Assembly (NCBI GenBank): GCA_017654735.1
Contig: JADPYG010000088.1
Span: 1,984,001-2,048,000, forward strand
DNA from: Vishniacozyma victoriae
Taxonomy: Eukaryota; Basidiomycota; Tremellomycetes; Tremellales; Bulleribasidiaceae
Direction of reading: 5' to 3'
Length of the DNA stretch: 64,000 bases
The translations under genes and the position numbers were made by a program. Below the pieces are notes generated by a model. That model searched no databases. It was not told where the DNA came from and worked only from the letters and a program-made list of their open reading frames with translations. Shown one piece after another: positions 24,101 through 35,008 of the stretch. The number at the start of each line of letters is the position of its first letter. Position 1 is the stretch's first letter.

Positions 24101-24889
24101 GAAGAGCACTTTATCGACTTTGATGCGGTCGGAGACTGGGAACGAGGATCCGAATGGGTCAAATTCCTTGACGAGTGCAAACCGCCCATGTTGAAGTTTA
24201 GCGCTTGGACACGAATCATCCTGTTCCCCGAACAAGAAGAGATACTAGGTCGAGCAGATGGATACAGATACGAAGGTCCACTCACCAATTTCGAGAGAAT
24301 GTTACAGAGGGTCGCCATTTGCTGTAGTGCCGATCTATCCCTCAATTTCCAAAGATTGGTCGATCGTTTGGTTGCGGTCACTGCTCCCGATCCTCGATCG
24401 CACATGATCGTTCCCGACAAACCCGTGATTCACAATGCGCCTACCCTTAAAAACTGGATCACTCCACAGCTCGATAATCTCCGACGAAGGCGGGCTAGAA
24501 TCGAACGAGAAGCGAGAGAAGCAGCTCGAGCCGAGTCGCAAGATGAAGATGAAGGTACGCCTTGCATCCCTCATCCTGCCTTTAGGAGACTCGAAATCCC
24601 TCCCGTACCTTCTTTTGGATCCCTTGTCGAAATGTCGACGGCACCTTCATCCGATACCCAGATTGATACGCCTCCACGTCCACGACTACCCTTTTCACGA
24701 TCGGCTTCGCCTGTACCTGGTGAATTGACCCATCTCGGCTCGACTATGCTACAGGATTTAGTCAATTCATGCCGGGTTGAGCCTCCTCCACCTCAATCCC
24801 GACGGTACTCGAGATTGAACACTGGTGACCCCGACTTGCTTTTTCGAGCAGCAGGACCAAGTGAGCGTGTTCGTCAGCCCACAGATTAA
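21177..24889 (+). CDS. HoxX-like formyltransferase/enoyl-CoA-hydratase fusion with C-terminal extension
   Basis: Five exons (21177-21240, 21290-21837, 21951-23068, 23105-23566, 23602-24889) give 1159 residues. Residues ~126-575 resemble the HoxX formyltransferase half: RIILLCTS (~128), DTDIILCPFLTAKIP, VVHPGPPGDVGPSALDW (His211) and GEEMDKGPVWAW (Asp269). At ~575 intron 3 splices to rebuild WSFYNGA, then an enoyl-CoA-hydratase-fold half follows: VLMGGHYFSNGIALN, WANINAIDNVV, VLRGNAAAGGVALAAACD (~689) and NPAYRAMGLHGSEF (~716). The family's C-terminal block is recognisable as YEELSQMLLD...YHSRRRAFIRK. Bacterial HoxX (about 560 residues) makes CO from a one-carbon formyl donor, with CoA bound between the two halves, for the [NiFe]-hydrogenase cofactor. 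Here there is also a Ser/Arg-rich N-terminal extension (~120 residues) and an extra ~275-residue C-terminus that I do not recognise. No signal peptide or SKL. Role in a fungus unknown. Confidence 0.85.
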
Positions 24890-25051
24890 AGTGAATATTC
24901 GCTATTGTAGATCTCATGTCTTTCGTTTCCTCTTTGCTTAGTTGGTTGTCTATTGCCGTAATGATTTCTACATGATGCATTCTCATGATTATACCCACTG
25001 AGCTCATACATTCTTTGCTTTTACAACCTTCTCTTTCCGTATTTATCAATA

Positions 25052-27185
25052 CTAGTCATCAAAGAACGATTGGAACTATTTGGTTAGCTATTTTGCCGAT
25101 ACTTCAAAAGTAACTCACTCTGCTATCAGCGTCCCTTGGATGCTGCGTTGGAGGCAAAACTTCGTCTTCCTCTCCCATTTCTTCCACGGGACCAGTGGTA
25201 TCGACTCCTCCTTCCTCGCCAGCAGTAATATCCACCGGATCGGTAGTGGTATCTCCCATGTCCTCCTCTGGCAGATCCAGTCGAGGTTCTACATGGACCT
25301 CAAAGTCCGCTTGTCGCGTTACGTCGCCTTCATCTTCACCTTCCATTCCCTCGACGGTCGTATCGGCATCTTTCACTTGCTTGGCAGCCTCCGTCAAAGT
25401 AGTATCAACGCCAAGCAGATCCAGATCGTCCAATTGTCTTTCGGCCAATGGTTGTCGTCTAGAAGGAGGTGGAGGAGGAGGAGGAGCTTGACTCGCAGCT
25501 TGTTGACTCGCCCTCATTTCTTCGACCTCTTCTTCATGTTGCAAATCGTCCATCCCATCTAGGATATCTTCCATATCAGCTTGACTCATACGAGGTGCGG
25601 AGTGATCATCATCATGATCGTTCTGGTATTGGGTATCTGTAGGGATGAACAGTGGATCATCGTCATGCCCATGTCGATTTTGATGTTGTGAAGTACTCGG
25701 ACCGCCTGAGGTCTTCCTGCTAGTAGTCGTCGGGACTGAATTGGGAACTCTAGAAGGTTGTGTTGAGAGTGACAATCTCCCTCTTCGACTTGGTTGTTCG
25801 GAACTCAATCGTGGTCTGACATTCCTTTCGTCTTCGCCATTACCGTTTGATCCATTCGCTCCGAGTGAGAACTGTCGTTGTCTGGAATTATTTCGATTCA
25901 GGAAAGAAGTGGTGGTGTTTGATCCAGAGGGTGTTCGACCATTGGACTGGGGTTGATCCGACTGTGTTCGAACAGTGAGGAATTGATCGCATGTAGTAGT
26001 TGCTATCGCACAGAATATATCTGGGGTTTCATCTTGGTCGGCGTCGTTTGGGTCGGAAGTGAGTGTGAGAGGTTGTCCCGCTTCGGAGAAAGCTACGACT
26101 AGCTTGATGGATAATTGATCTGCTAATGCCAATGTCGCCTGTACATCAGCGCTGGGATGAGGAGCTAGGATCAGCTGAGAAACATACCCTAAACTCTCTC
26201 ATCGGAAGAGTTAAATCAACTCGACCATTGAACACATCGTAATCCTCAAAATCCTCTTTCTTGACTTTAATTTCTGTACTCAATTCCTTAGTCCCTCCTT
26301 CCCAGCTCTTCACCCTAACCTCATCCCTGGCGAACATCCAACTTAATTGGTTCTCTTGGCGAATAGTCGTACTTCCCCCTGATGTATTTATCGAAGACGA
26401 CGTTAGGCCGATATGGAAGTGGTCAAGCCATGTTCGGAGGGTTCGAGCTGGAACTAAGAATCCAGAGGGGGTAGTATCGGGATCAACGTCTGCTCTCAGG
26501 AATTCGGTAGTGCCCAGATGTAGTGAATGGCGCTTGGTAACACCTCATCATCAGCTTCGTCCGGAAGGTATGAAGAGGATAGCCTTACCATGTTTACAAA
26601 CGAGCTTCATTACCAAATACGCCTCAATCCCCCTAGAGAGCTCATCGTCACTCCCTTCATCTCCAGTTGTATCCCCGTCGTGTATAGCTCTGTTCCTCTT
26701 CCTCTTGCTTCTGAGCGAGTTGTCAGGGTCGTGGATCTTCAAATCTACCCTCTCGACATTACTTGATGGCGATGCCTTGCCTAGTACGGAGAGTGCTGAC
26801 TGTACCTTCAGCTCTCCCTCCCGAGAGGAACAAGGGATGATCAGCTTACCTTGACCAGCAACTGACATTTCACTCCCCTCCTCTGCTCTACTGTGGTTCC
26901 TAAAGCTTTATATCGACAGAAGAACGATTTCTGTAATTTGAAAAGACAGAATGCACTCTTTGATGAATTCGTCACTGATAGCTCCCACTAGTCATCAGCA
27001 TACTCCTGAAATCTGTCACTCACTAGATCCTTGTTGGCGCTGATATTGAGGTCATCGCCGAATTTGGAAGCACATTGAAGTAATTTTACGAAAGCTACCA
27101 ATGTCAGAAATGACTTTCTCTTCTTCGATCATTGCACGGGCTAAGACTCACTTTTGATATTCCTATCTTTGATAGACGCTTCCAT
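25052..27185 (-). CDS. RAD9: DNA damage checkpoint clamp subunit Rad9
   Basis: A multi-exon gene for the Rad9 subunit of the 9-1-1 (Rad9-Rad1-Hus1) checkpoint clamp, a PCNA-like ring loaded at damaged DNA to activate ATR/Mec1-type signalling. Exon 1 encodes MEASIKDRNIK and splices to FVKLLQCASKFGDDLNI. The next exon reads WELSVTNSSKSAFCLFKL, then FFCRYKAL, the family's conserved N-terminal region. VQSALSVLG (interdomain part), YLVMKLVCKHG, VRVKSWEGGTKELSTEIKV and LTLPMREFRA followed by LADQLSIKLVVAFSEAGQPL complete the two PCNA-like domains. A long disordered phospho-acceptor tail follows, rich in Ser/Thr/Asp/Glu, with PPPPPPP and repeated VDTT/VDIT motifs. The final exon is inferred: removing a 43-nt intron (GTGAGT to AATAG) gives the end FQSFFDD. 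It is convergent with the HoxX-like gene. Confidence 0.88.
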
Positions 27186-27383
27186 TGCGTCATGTACTAT
27201 CCACCAGCGATACTGGCATCACTCGTTATACAAAGTACTGTCGATATGATGGGAGGAAGAGAAGTGAGTTTTGGGAGGAAGTGGATTGACTTTTGGATTC
27301 GCGAAAGTGGAGGCAGATTTCATGTACTGTAGGTGGGTGGAATGCATCTAGGTTCTACAACAAGATCAGGCTAAGCTGAGGGC

Positions 27384-30300
27384 TTAGGCTTCCGTACGTT
27401 TCTTAGACCCATCCTTCTTCTTCTTCCGCTTGACTTTGACCACCTCGATCTCACCACCTACATTCACGGGCTCATCAGCTATATGCGTCCGTCTGGGCTC
27501 GTCATCACCGACTTTATACTCCTCGAACTTCGATGTGCTCGTAGGTCGGGTGTCGACACTGTCAGAGTGTAGATCAATTCCTGCGAGACCTTTTGTGATT
27601 TCTGCTTCTGGCTGCGTTGACTGATTGGGATCCGCATCTTCTGGCATCTCACCCGAGCGGTCGAATTGGGGTGGGGGAGGTTTGGGTTTCTTTTTGCTTT
27701 TTGGTTTCTCTGGCTCAGCAGGCTGGTCGATGGTCTGATCTGCTTTCATCAGTTTCAGAGATCCACATGCCTCCTATAGCTGACTGACCTTCTGGTAAAT
27801 CATCCAAGCGGACTATCGGTATATCATCCACGTCGTCGGCATCGACGTCCTTCTCGTCGTACAGGTAGTAGGGGTCTTCCTTTGCTTTTGCCTTTTTAGC
27901 TGCTTTACGCTTGACCATCAGCGAATGTCACATGCAACGGAGACATCAAACATACCCGTGCCTTCTCTGCTTTCTCTTCGGGAGACATGACCTCTCCGTC
28001 GACCTTCTTCTCTTTACCCTTCTTCCTCCCCTTTTTCTTCTCCTTCCCATCCTGCTCCCTCAATACACGCCTCAACTCCTCCATCCCCGCTCCACCGCCT
28101 TCACCAAGATCCAATCCTTTCTCCTCTTCTTCACTTTCCAGTTCCTCTGATGGCAAGTCCGCGAATCCACCTCCTGGTACGATATCTTGATCGAGATTCA
28201 AGCCTTCTGGTATACGAACTGCATCCTGTGCTTTGTATGCGACAGCATTCAGTTCGTGAGTGGTGAAAAGAGGTTGGAAGAGGAATAGACTTTTCGGATA
28301 AGATGGATGAGAATCGTTGTTGGCCTCGAAACAACCTTCCATACCCGGTATATCCTCGGTCGCTTTGGGGGTACGTGTGGGCGGAACGTGCGACTTCAAA
28401 TCGGCATCGACGAATCCTAAGAGCTGAAGAGCCTCGACTGCTCGTTCTTGGATCTCGATATCGGATGAAGCGGTGAATATTGCGAGTCCACTCTTGATTG
28501 ACGAGACTAAATTCTTGGCCTCGACATGCGACTCGGCCGACCAAGAGTGTGATACGTTTGCAGCGTATTGACCAAAGATCTTTGATACCGCTTGTATAGA
28601 AATACTGATGAGCGTTGTAGACGGAGAATGAGAGAGGCTTGGCGAGAGGATGGACGAGATCGCACTTAAGGGCGAGGATAGCTCGCTGTGAAGTCAGTAC
28701 AAGAGTCGACTTTTCTGGAAGCTGCACTGACCTAGCATACTCTCCACAGATCCATACTGCAGCTTCGAGGAGTCCATCCTCGCCTGTACCCTGCGCCACC
28801 CTCTCACGGAGATCATCATCACCTATGACCTTCTCCAACATCCTCACAGCATACTCCCTAACACTCTTGACCCGTCCAACGATATCTAGCAACATCGTCT
28901 TGACTTCCGCGCCCACATCCACATTACTCACGTACGCGACGTCGATAAGAACCGAAATAACCCATTCGAAATCGGTTACATTGACGTATGTATCGTTTGA
29001 GATGATGGCGAGGAGTCGTAAGGTGAGTGCGAGGCGGTATGCGGGGGTTAGGGACAGTTGTGTAGCGGCATTGCTTTCCTGAGTGGGGGAGGCTCCAGAT
29101 GCAGCTGCTAGTGAAGCCGCTGCGGAGGGCATTTCCGAGGTCTTGGACTCAGAAGGAGCTAAATGGGCCAGTAACTGATCGACAATGGTTTGGAGGCTGT
29201 CTCGGTCGACCTGCTCGTCAGCTCGTTGTTCCACTTTGAACCGATGACCGGCGTACCATTGAGGTGACAAGCTCGAGAGCGCGCATCCTGATCGACACGT
29301 CCGAGTCGTCCAGACTCTGCATGATCTCCTCTTGATACTCTGCGACCATCTGGGGATGTGTAGGAGTGATCTTTGCCATAGCTAATAGAGCGATAAAGCG
29401 CACTGACTGTCAGCTGGTTTCTCCGGGGAACTTACAATTCTGATCTCCTCCTTCGTCCCGTAAGTATCCACCGAGCTTCTCCACGCAGACACGAGCCAAA
29501 GCCTCTCCCTCCGCCCGGTCTGGATCAAGCATTCCTCCAACGATACATGTCCTGACACATTCGTACAAGAGCGAGATTGCTGATGTCGACGAAATCAGGT
29601 TCGTGATTGGCGGCAAGAGCTTCCGGACCAGTCTGGGCTCGAGTGGCGTGAGGATCGCAAACTGCCATCAGCTTTCGAAGTCTGTTTCAGCTCCATCACG
29701 TACCAGCTTGACAACCTTGATCAACATCCAATTGTTGCTGCTCCCTGTCAGAATGGCGAACAACTCAGGTGCCAATGGTAGATAATTTCTCCCTCCTTGA
29801 CGCCTAGCGAGCTCCATTACAATACCAACTGTAGCCCCCACGACACCCTGATCTTCATCTTGCAATTTCTCCCTTAACCTTGGGAATCCTTCGCGCAGTC
29901 CATCCGGGAACGCTTCCCAGCATGGTAATAGACATAAGACGGCTCGTTTTCGTATACGTGGCGAAGAGTGGGTTAGCAGATGTAGTAGATCGCTGTGGAG
30001 AGTATGTGATAGTGAGGGGGAGGAGGCGAGGAGGTGGGGTAAGGCTGTTAATGGGAGTGGGGGTAGGGGGTTATGGGGGGAAAGGAGATCCTGGTTGTTA
30101 ATATCGCTCGTGAATCGGTAGCGTACCTTCTTGATTCCATTCACTGTCAGTACTACCTCTTCTGTATCTCCCGAAAAAGCCATTGGGGCTGCTAGGTATC
30201 CGAGCTCTATCAATTAGCCCTGGCCATCCGCGTAACTCACGTTTCAAGTGAAATCTCGGAGAGCTCATGACTTCAACGACATGGAAGGCGAAACCAGCAG

Positions 30301-30546
30301 GAGCTGGTATTGGATACAGCATCAACAACTTAATATTGTCAGCTACTGATCAATGACTATGGGAAGCCCTAGACTTACATAGCAGACCTTAAGTATACCC
30401 TCGGCTTTCAAAGCCATATCCTTGCCCTTGAGCTCTTCACGAATCTCCAGCATTGCTTCTTGTAAGAAAGCATCTTCCTGAGCCTTAGACGAAGCTTTAT
30501 GAGCCCTCAGACCTCTAATGAGGTCTTGAAGAGTACGCTCAAACAT
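27384..30546 (-). CDS. APL5: AP-3 adaptor complex, delta subunit
   Basis: A multi-exon gene for the large delta-adaptin subunit of AP-3, which sorts cargo from Golgi/endosomes to the vacuole. The N-terminus MFERTLQDLIRGLRAHK is diagnostic for delta adaptin. The trunk is an alpha-solenoid of HEAT-like helices: SPRIRKRAVLCLLPCWEAFP, SSNNWMLIKVVKLFAILTPLEPRL, LLYECVRTCIVGG, LRFIALLAMAKITPTHP and DVSIRMRALELVTSMV. Later segments, FEWVISVLIDVAYVSN, VKSVREYAVRML and AAVWICGEYA, continue it. The C-terminal part is a highly charged hinge (KEKKKGRKKGKEKK, EEKGLDLGEGGG) ending in KKDGSKKRTEA. It is divergent from MMS19 with only 169 bases between the starts. Confidence 0.92.
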
Positions 30547-30715
30547 TGTATGCTTGTCTTTGTGGGTTAAAGTGAGTTGCTACACCTCCGCTGTGCGTCA
30601 AGCGTCATTACATAGAGAGGGAAGTACCGTGGGAAAGTAAATGCAGTGACCATTGATCGGAGTATCCAAAAGTTAGTGACTGAACTATCTATCTGCCGTG
30701 ACCGAGATAAGAGAC

Positions 30716-33700
30716 ATGGACGTCAATAGGATCATCAGGACACAGGTGACCACCGGGGACCTGGCTCCTCCTGCTGAGCTGGTGAATGGTACGTTCACCG
30801 CGTCTGGGAACCAACCACAGCGAATGTCACAGCTGCTGACTCCCCAGGCGTAAACGATGGCTCCGTTCCTCTGATCAACGTCGTCAAAGGCTTGGGAGAG
30901 TACTTGACCTCAACCGAAGATGATACTCGCCTGAAGGGTGAGCTTGATCATGCAGCCGAGCTGATAAACAGGTCTGACCTTTCTTTCGAATCTGATAAAA
31001 GCAATTCAGCCTTCCAAGATCAACAGGCAGACCAGTGAGTCATCCTTCTCTTGCGTGGGACATAACTAATGCGGACAGCTCAGACCTTGACACGCTTCTA
31101 CCTGTCCAAGATTGACGACTTTGACTCCCTATCACCAACCTTGAACGCTCTAATTGTGCTCTCAAAGCAGTCGACCTTTGACGATGAAGCAGCCACGGAA
31201 GTCTACAAGGGGTACGTGCTCGTCGGCCCCAGGAGCTGATTTCCAGAATATGCGATAACGTCAACATGAAAGCCCATGTTCAAGCTATCAGACACCTGGT
31301 CTATCAAGTCTTTGACTCCCTCTTGGCACTCCATCGACCAGTGTTCAAGGCTATGGGTTCCGACTTCTTGAATAGCTTCACCAAGATGGTAGATGGCGAG
31401 AAAGATCCTCGAAATCTCATGTTACTGTTCTCGCTTGAGAAAGTGATCCTACTGGAGTTTGATGTCAAGGAGCATATTGAAGTGAGTGTTGCTCACTGGC
31501 AGCGGCTGATATGACAGGACTTGTTCGACGTGACGTTTTGCTACTTCCCCATTTCATTCCGCCCACCACCTAATGATCCCTATGGAATCACTGCCGAGGA
31601 TCTCAAGACGTCACTGCGGGGATGTATGTCGGCATCTCCATACTTTGCTAAACTCGCCTTACCCCTTTTCTTGGAGAAGTTCACAACGGCAGCTGGACCT
31701 AGCATGGTAAGTTTTCAAATTCATCAGAGAACAAGAGAACAAAGCTGATAGATAGGTGGACCTGATGCTGTCCATGGCCGCATGTTTCCCCACATATGGC
31801 GCAGCAGCGGTCCGAGAACGAGGCAAGGAATTATGGGAGGGTATCAAAACAGAGGTAGGTGAATGTGCGGTACATTCTGGTCGATGCTGATTCCAGATTC
31901 TGTATAGCTCCGATGGTGCTGTCGAGTCAGCTGCATTGAAAGCATGCGAATCTTTGTCCAGAACACTTTACCCTACTCTCGAGGATCCAGCTGCTGGCCT
32001 CGCTCAGGATATGATCAAGGAGAGTTTGGAGGCTCTGGCCGAACCTGAAAAGGCTCAATCGCTCGGTGCTACCAAGGTCCTTGTGGCTCTTATCCGGTCT
32101 TCACGTATGTTCAATATATTCAAGAACAGTAGATGGGCTGACAGACTAGCTTCGGTCGGTACCTTCGCTATTGCTCAAGCTCTACCTCAACTATTCCGCC
32201 AATTCAATCGACCCACTCTGCCCTCCCACCGCGCCCCGATTCTTGCCGCTCTATCGGCAATCTTGATAGCATGTCAGAGTGTCTATGCCCCACCTACTGC
32301 CACGCGCCACCAGGCCCACGAGAGGAGTATGGAGCCATACAAGGAGAGTATCCTCGACACCCTTAGGGAAGGGCTACGGACAGATGGTCTGAAGATCTCG
32401 TCTATACGGGGAAGTGTTGCCGTTATTGATATTCCCGAGTTCTTGCTTCGTCAGGAAGTCGAGGATCTGTTGAGGGGTATGAACGACGTTTTGATCAACG
32501 AGGAGGACCTGGAGACCAGGTGAGTCTGACAGTACCGGCCAAGACTGATGATAGGCAAGTAGTCATCAAAGGCCTATCCGCTATCTGTGGGGCATATTCT
32601 AGCCTTATCGAGAGCGCGACCCTGCCATTGCTATTCCACAGCCTCCCCAATAGGGCTCCTCCAACCTCGGATATAGTCGGCAGAAGCAAGTACCGCTCCA
32701 TCCTCGCCTCCCTCTCGGAATTATGCGTACAGCAATCCCTCTTCGAAACGCTAGTAATCCGAATAAACAACAAGCTCGAGCACCTGGCCTCTACGCCAAT
32801 GACCGCGTCTTCAGGTGACGAGACGTACGACGAGGCAAGGGAATGTACTATCGCCTATGCCTGGGACTTGGTCAACACACTCTCGACGGTCATTGAATCG
32901 AAGTTGAAAGCGAAACATGTGGACGTCGTCAAGTACTTTGACCAGATTATCCCTCGACTTTATGGGCTTGCTATTGCTGCTGCCGCACCTCGTGTCGGAG
33001 ATGTCATTCCTATCTTCCGGGATCGTCGACTGTTGAACGTCATCGCTCGAGTCTCCGAGACTTTGACTTGGGAGCTGAACACCGAGTGCGTTTATCTGCT
33101 AAGGAGGCGGTAGATAAGCTGATTCCCAGACGACAAGGTCGGCACTTTGCAGCAACATACGAAGCTTTCGAGAAAGGCAATATGGCTGAGCTCGGTCAAG
33201 CTGGCCCATCTTCATCTCCGCTAAAAGTGAGTGAAGCGGTGGAAACACGCTAACGACTCAGGCAGCAGCATCATCACCCGAGAAGGACCTCATTACGATT
33301 TACTCGTCAGTAGTCCAGGGTGTGAAGACTGAGGTACGCTTTTTGCTCTCCAGTTCTCGACAGTCGCTGACGCACCAGACCGCATCACCTTATCCTTCCG
33401 CTGCGGACTTTTTGGCATCCAAGGTATACTGGACAATACGCGTAGCGACCGACTCTTATCAAGTCCGCTGGGCATTGGACCTGATCACGGCCTTCGTCAA
33501 TAAGCGTGTCAACGGTGAGTAGCGTTGCTGTATCCTGCTTGAAGCTAAGTTGAGCAGAGTTGGAAGGTGCGCTTGAGGGTATCCTTGAGCAGATCTGGCT
33601 ATCGGATGTCCAAGATACATCGGGCGATTACGAAGTCAGGCGAAGAGGCTTATTGGTCTACCTTCATGTACGTTCTTAACATTGACGTCGCTGATAACAG

Positions 33701-34643
33701 ATCGTCAAAGCGCTCGCACTTGTCAGGCATCCACTCGCCTACTCAGCTTCAGATCGGGTCATTGAGATCCTGGCATTATCGAACCTTGATCCACTCTTTG
33801 TGGATGAGGCAGCGAGAGGATTAGGTGTTCTCGCAGAAGGAAAAGGCAAGGGCAGGGAAAGAGGAAGTCATCTTACTGCCAAGGTATGTCATCCCAGCAG
33901 GGCCCAAGCTGATTCGTAGCTACTCTATGCTCAGAAGCTGTGGAACTTTGTCCTGCCAAAATTGATCGAAGGCGATAAGGATGCTTCAGGTGAGTGGTCG
34001 CTCGAGGGCTCGCTGATAGTAGGCAAAGGCCGTCTGGCGTACCTAGTCGCTTTCTCATCTCTGTTGCCATTGATACCAGCTGCACTATGCTTGTCGGACC
34101 TAGAGAGGGTAAGTACACCTCTACTTCAGAGAACCAGCGCTCATATCCAGCTCCTACCGCTATTACTGCGATCACTCAGTCTTCTCCATCCAGCTCAAAG
34201 GGCAAACACGATCATGGCTCTATCTTCCATCCTCGAAACCGCCAATCACTCCGCAACAATTGATACAATCCTCCACAACAACGCGTTGGCAATGGTCGAA
34301 GCTATTCTCAAATCAGCTATCCGTGATCCATCATCAGAGACTTCAGGCGTAAGTCTATTCATTCGGTTAGTGTTCAAGCTGATGATTAGGGCGTCCGGAC
34401 GGCGGCATTACGTTGTCTTGCTATTTTCCCAGATGTGATTCGCTTCGAGGCTCTGCAGAAGGAAAAGAGCAGGGTGATCAGGGAACTTGGTAATGCGCTT
34501 GATGATCCTGTTCGGGCAGTCCGGAAGGAAGCGGTAGAGTGTAGGGCAAAGTGGTACGTCCATATGTCCAGACGGCTGCAGTGGACCGTCACTGACTTGA
34601 CAGGTATCGATACGGCGGAAGTACAGCTTCCATACAGCAGTAG
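30716..34643 (+). CDS. MMS19: MMS19, cytosolic iron-sulfur targeting / nucleotide excision repair protein
   Basis: A multi-exon gene reading MDVNRIIRTQVTTGDL, then LINVVKGLGEYLTSTEDDTR and TLTRFYLSKIDDFDSLSP. The family's characteristic DDLFDVTFCYFPISFRPPPNDPYGITAEDLK follows in pieces, then SASPYFAKLALPLFLEKF. Mms19 is a HEAT-repeat member of the cytosolic iron-sulfur assembly targeting complex; it delivers clusters to DNA polymerases, XPD/Rad3 and other DNA-metabolism enzymes. The middle is a series of helical repeats without enzyme motifs. The C-terminal repeats, such as IMALSSILETANHSATIDTI and RTAALRCLAIFPDVIRFEAL, match the conserved MMS19 C-terminal domain. The gene closes with VRAVRKEAVECRAKWYRYGG, reached by a last 47-nt intron, and the stop is at 34641. 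No signal or membrane segment. Confidence 0.92.
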
Positions 34644-35008
34644 ATCCATGTTCAGAGTAGATGCATTCATCATTGGTCAGATGATGACCTTGTGTTCCTG
34701 CTTGAAATTCGGTGACAATCTCCTCCTCTTTCACACCCATCTCTATCACTACTAAGTTTCATCTTATTCAACATTGTCGTTCTTCGAGCATTTGTAGATC
34801 TGCTAACATAAACTTACGTAATATTTTCGTCCACTGAACTCTATTCCGCGGAATGACGCGCCTCATTCATTAGCCACGACCTGGTACAATAGAGTAGAAG
34901 CATTAGATCTATCTACCTTGGCACAGCATTCATTCACATACACATACCTTAGCTATCAGTAGTAAAGGGTAGTCAAGCAGTGGAAAGATTACTGTGACAA
35001 TCATCAAC
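34644..35008. promoter_or_regulatory. Intergenic region upstream of the F-BAR/RhoGAP gene
   Basis: A 365-base gap between two plus-strand genes holding the MMS19 3' end and the next promoter. There is a CTTAGC/AGTAGTAA-rich stretch near 34948-34970 but no named element, and no gene seen. Confidence 0.4.

Noticed and set aside
23814..24194. Plus-strand open frame in another phase over the HoxX-like exon 5
   Set aside because: The HoxX frame shows the conserved YEELSQM block there; the other phase is a shadow.
34386..34749. Minus-strand open frames at the 3' end of MMS19
   Set aside because: Antisense of an MMS19 exon with clear HEAT-type sequence on the plus strand.
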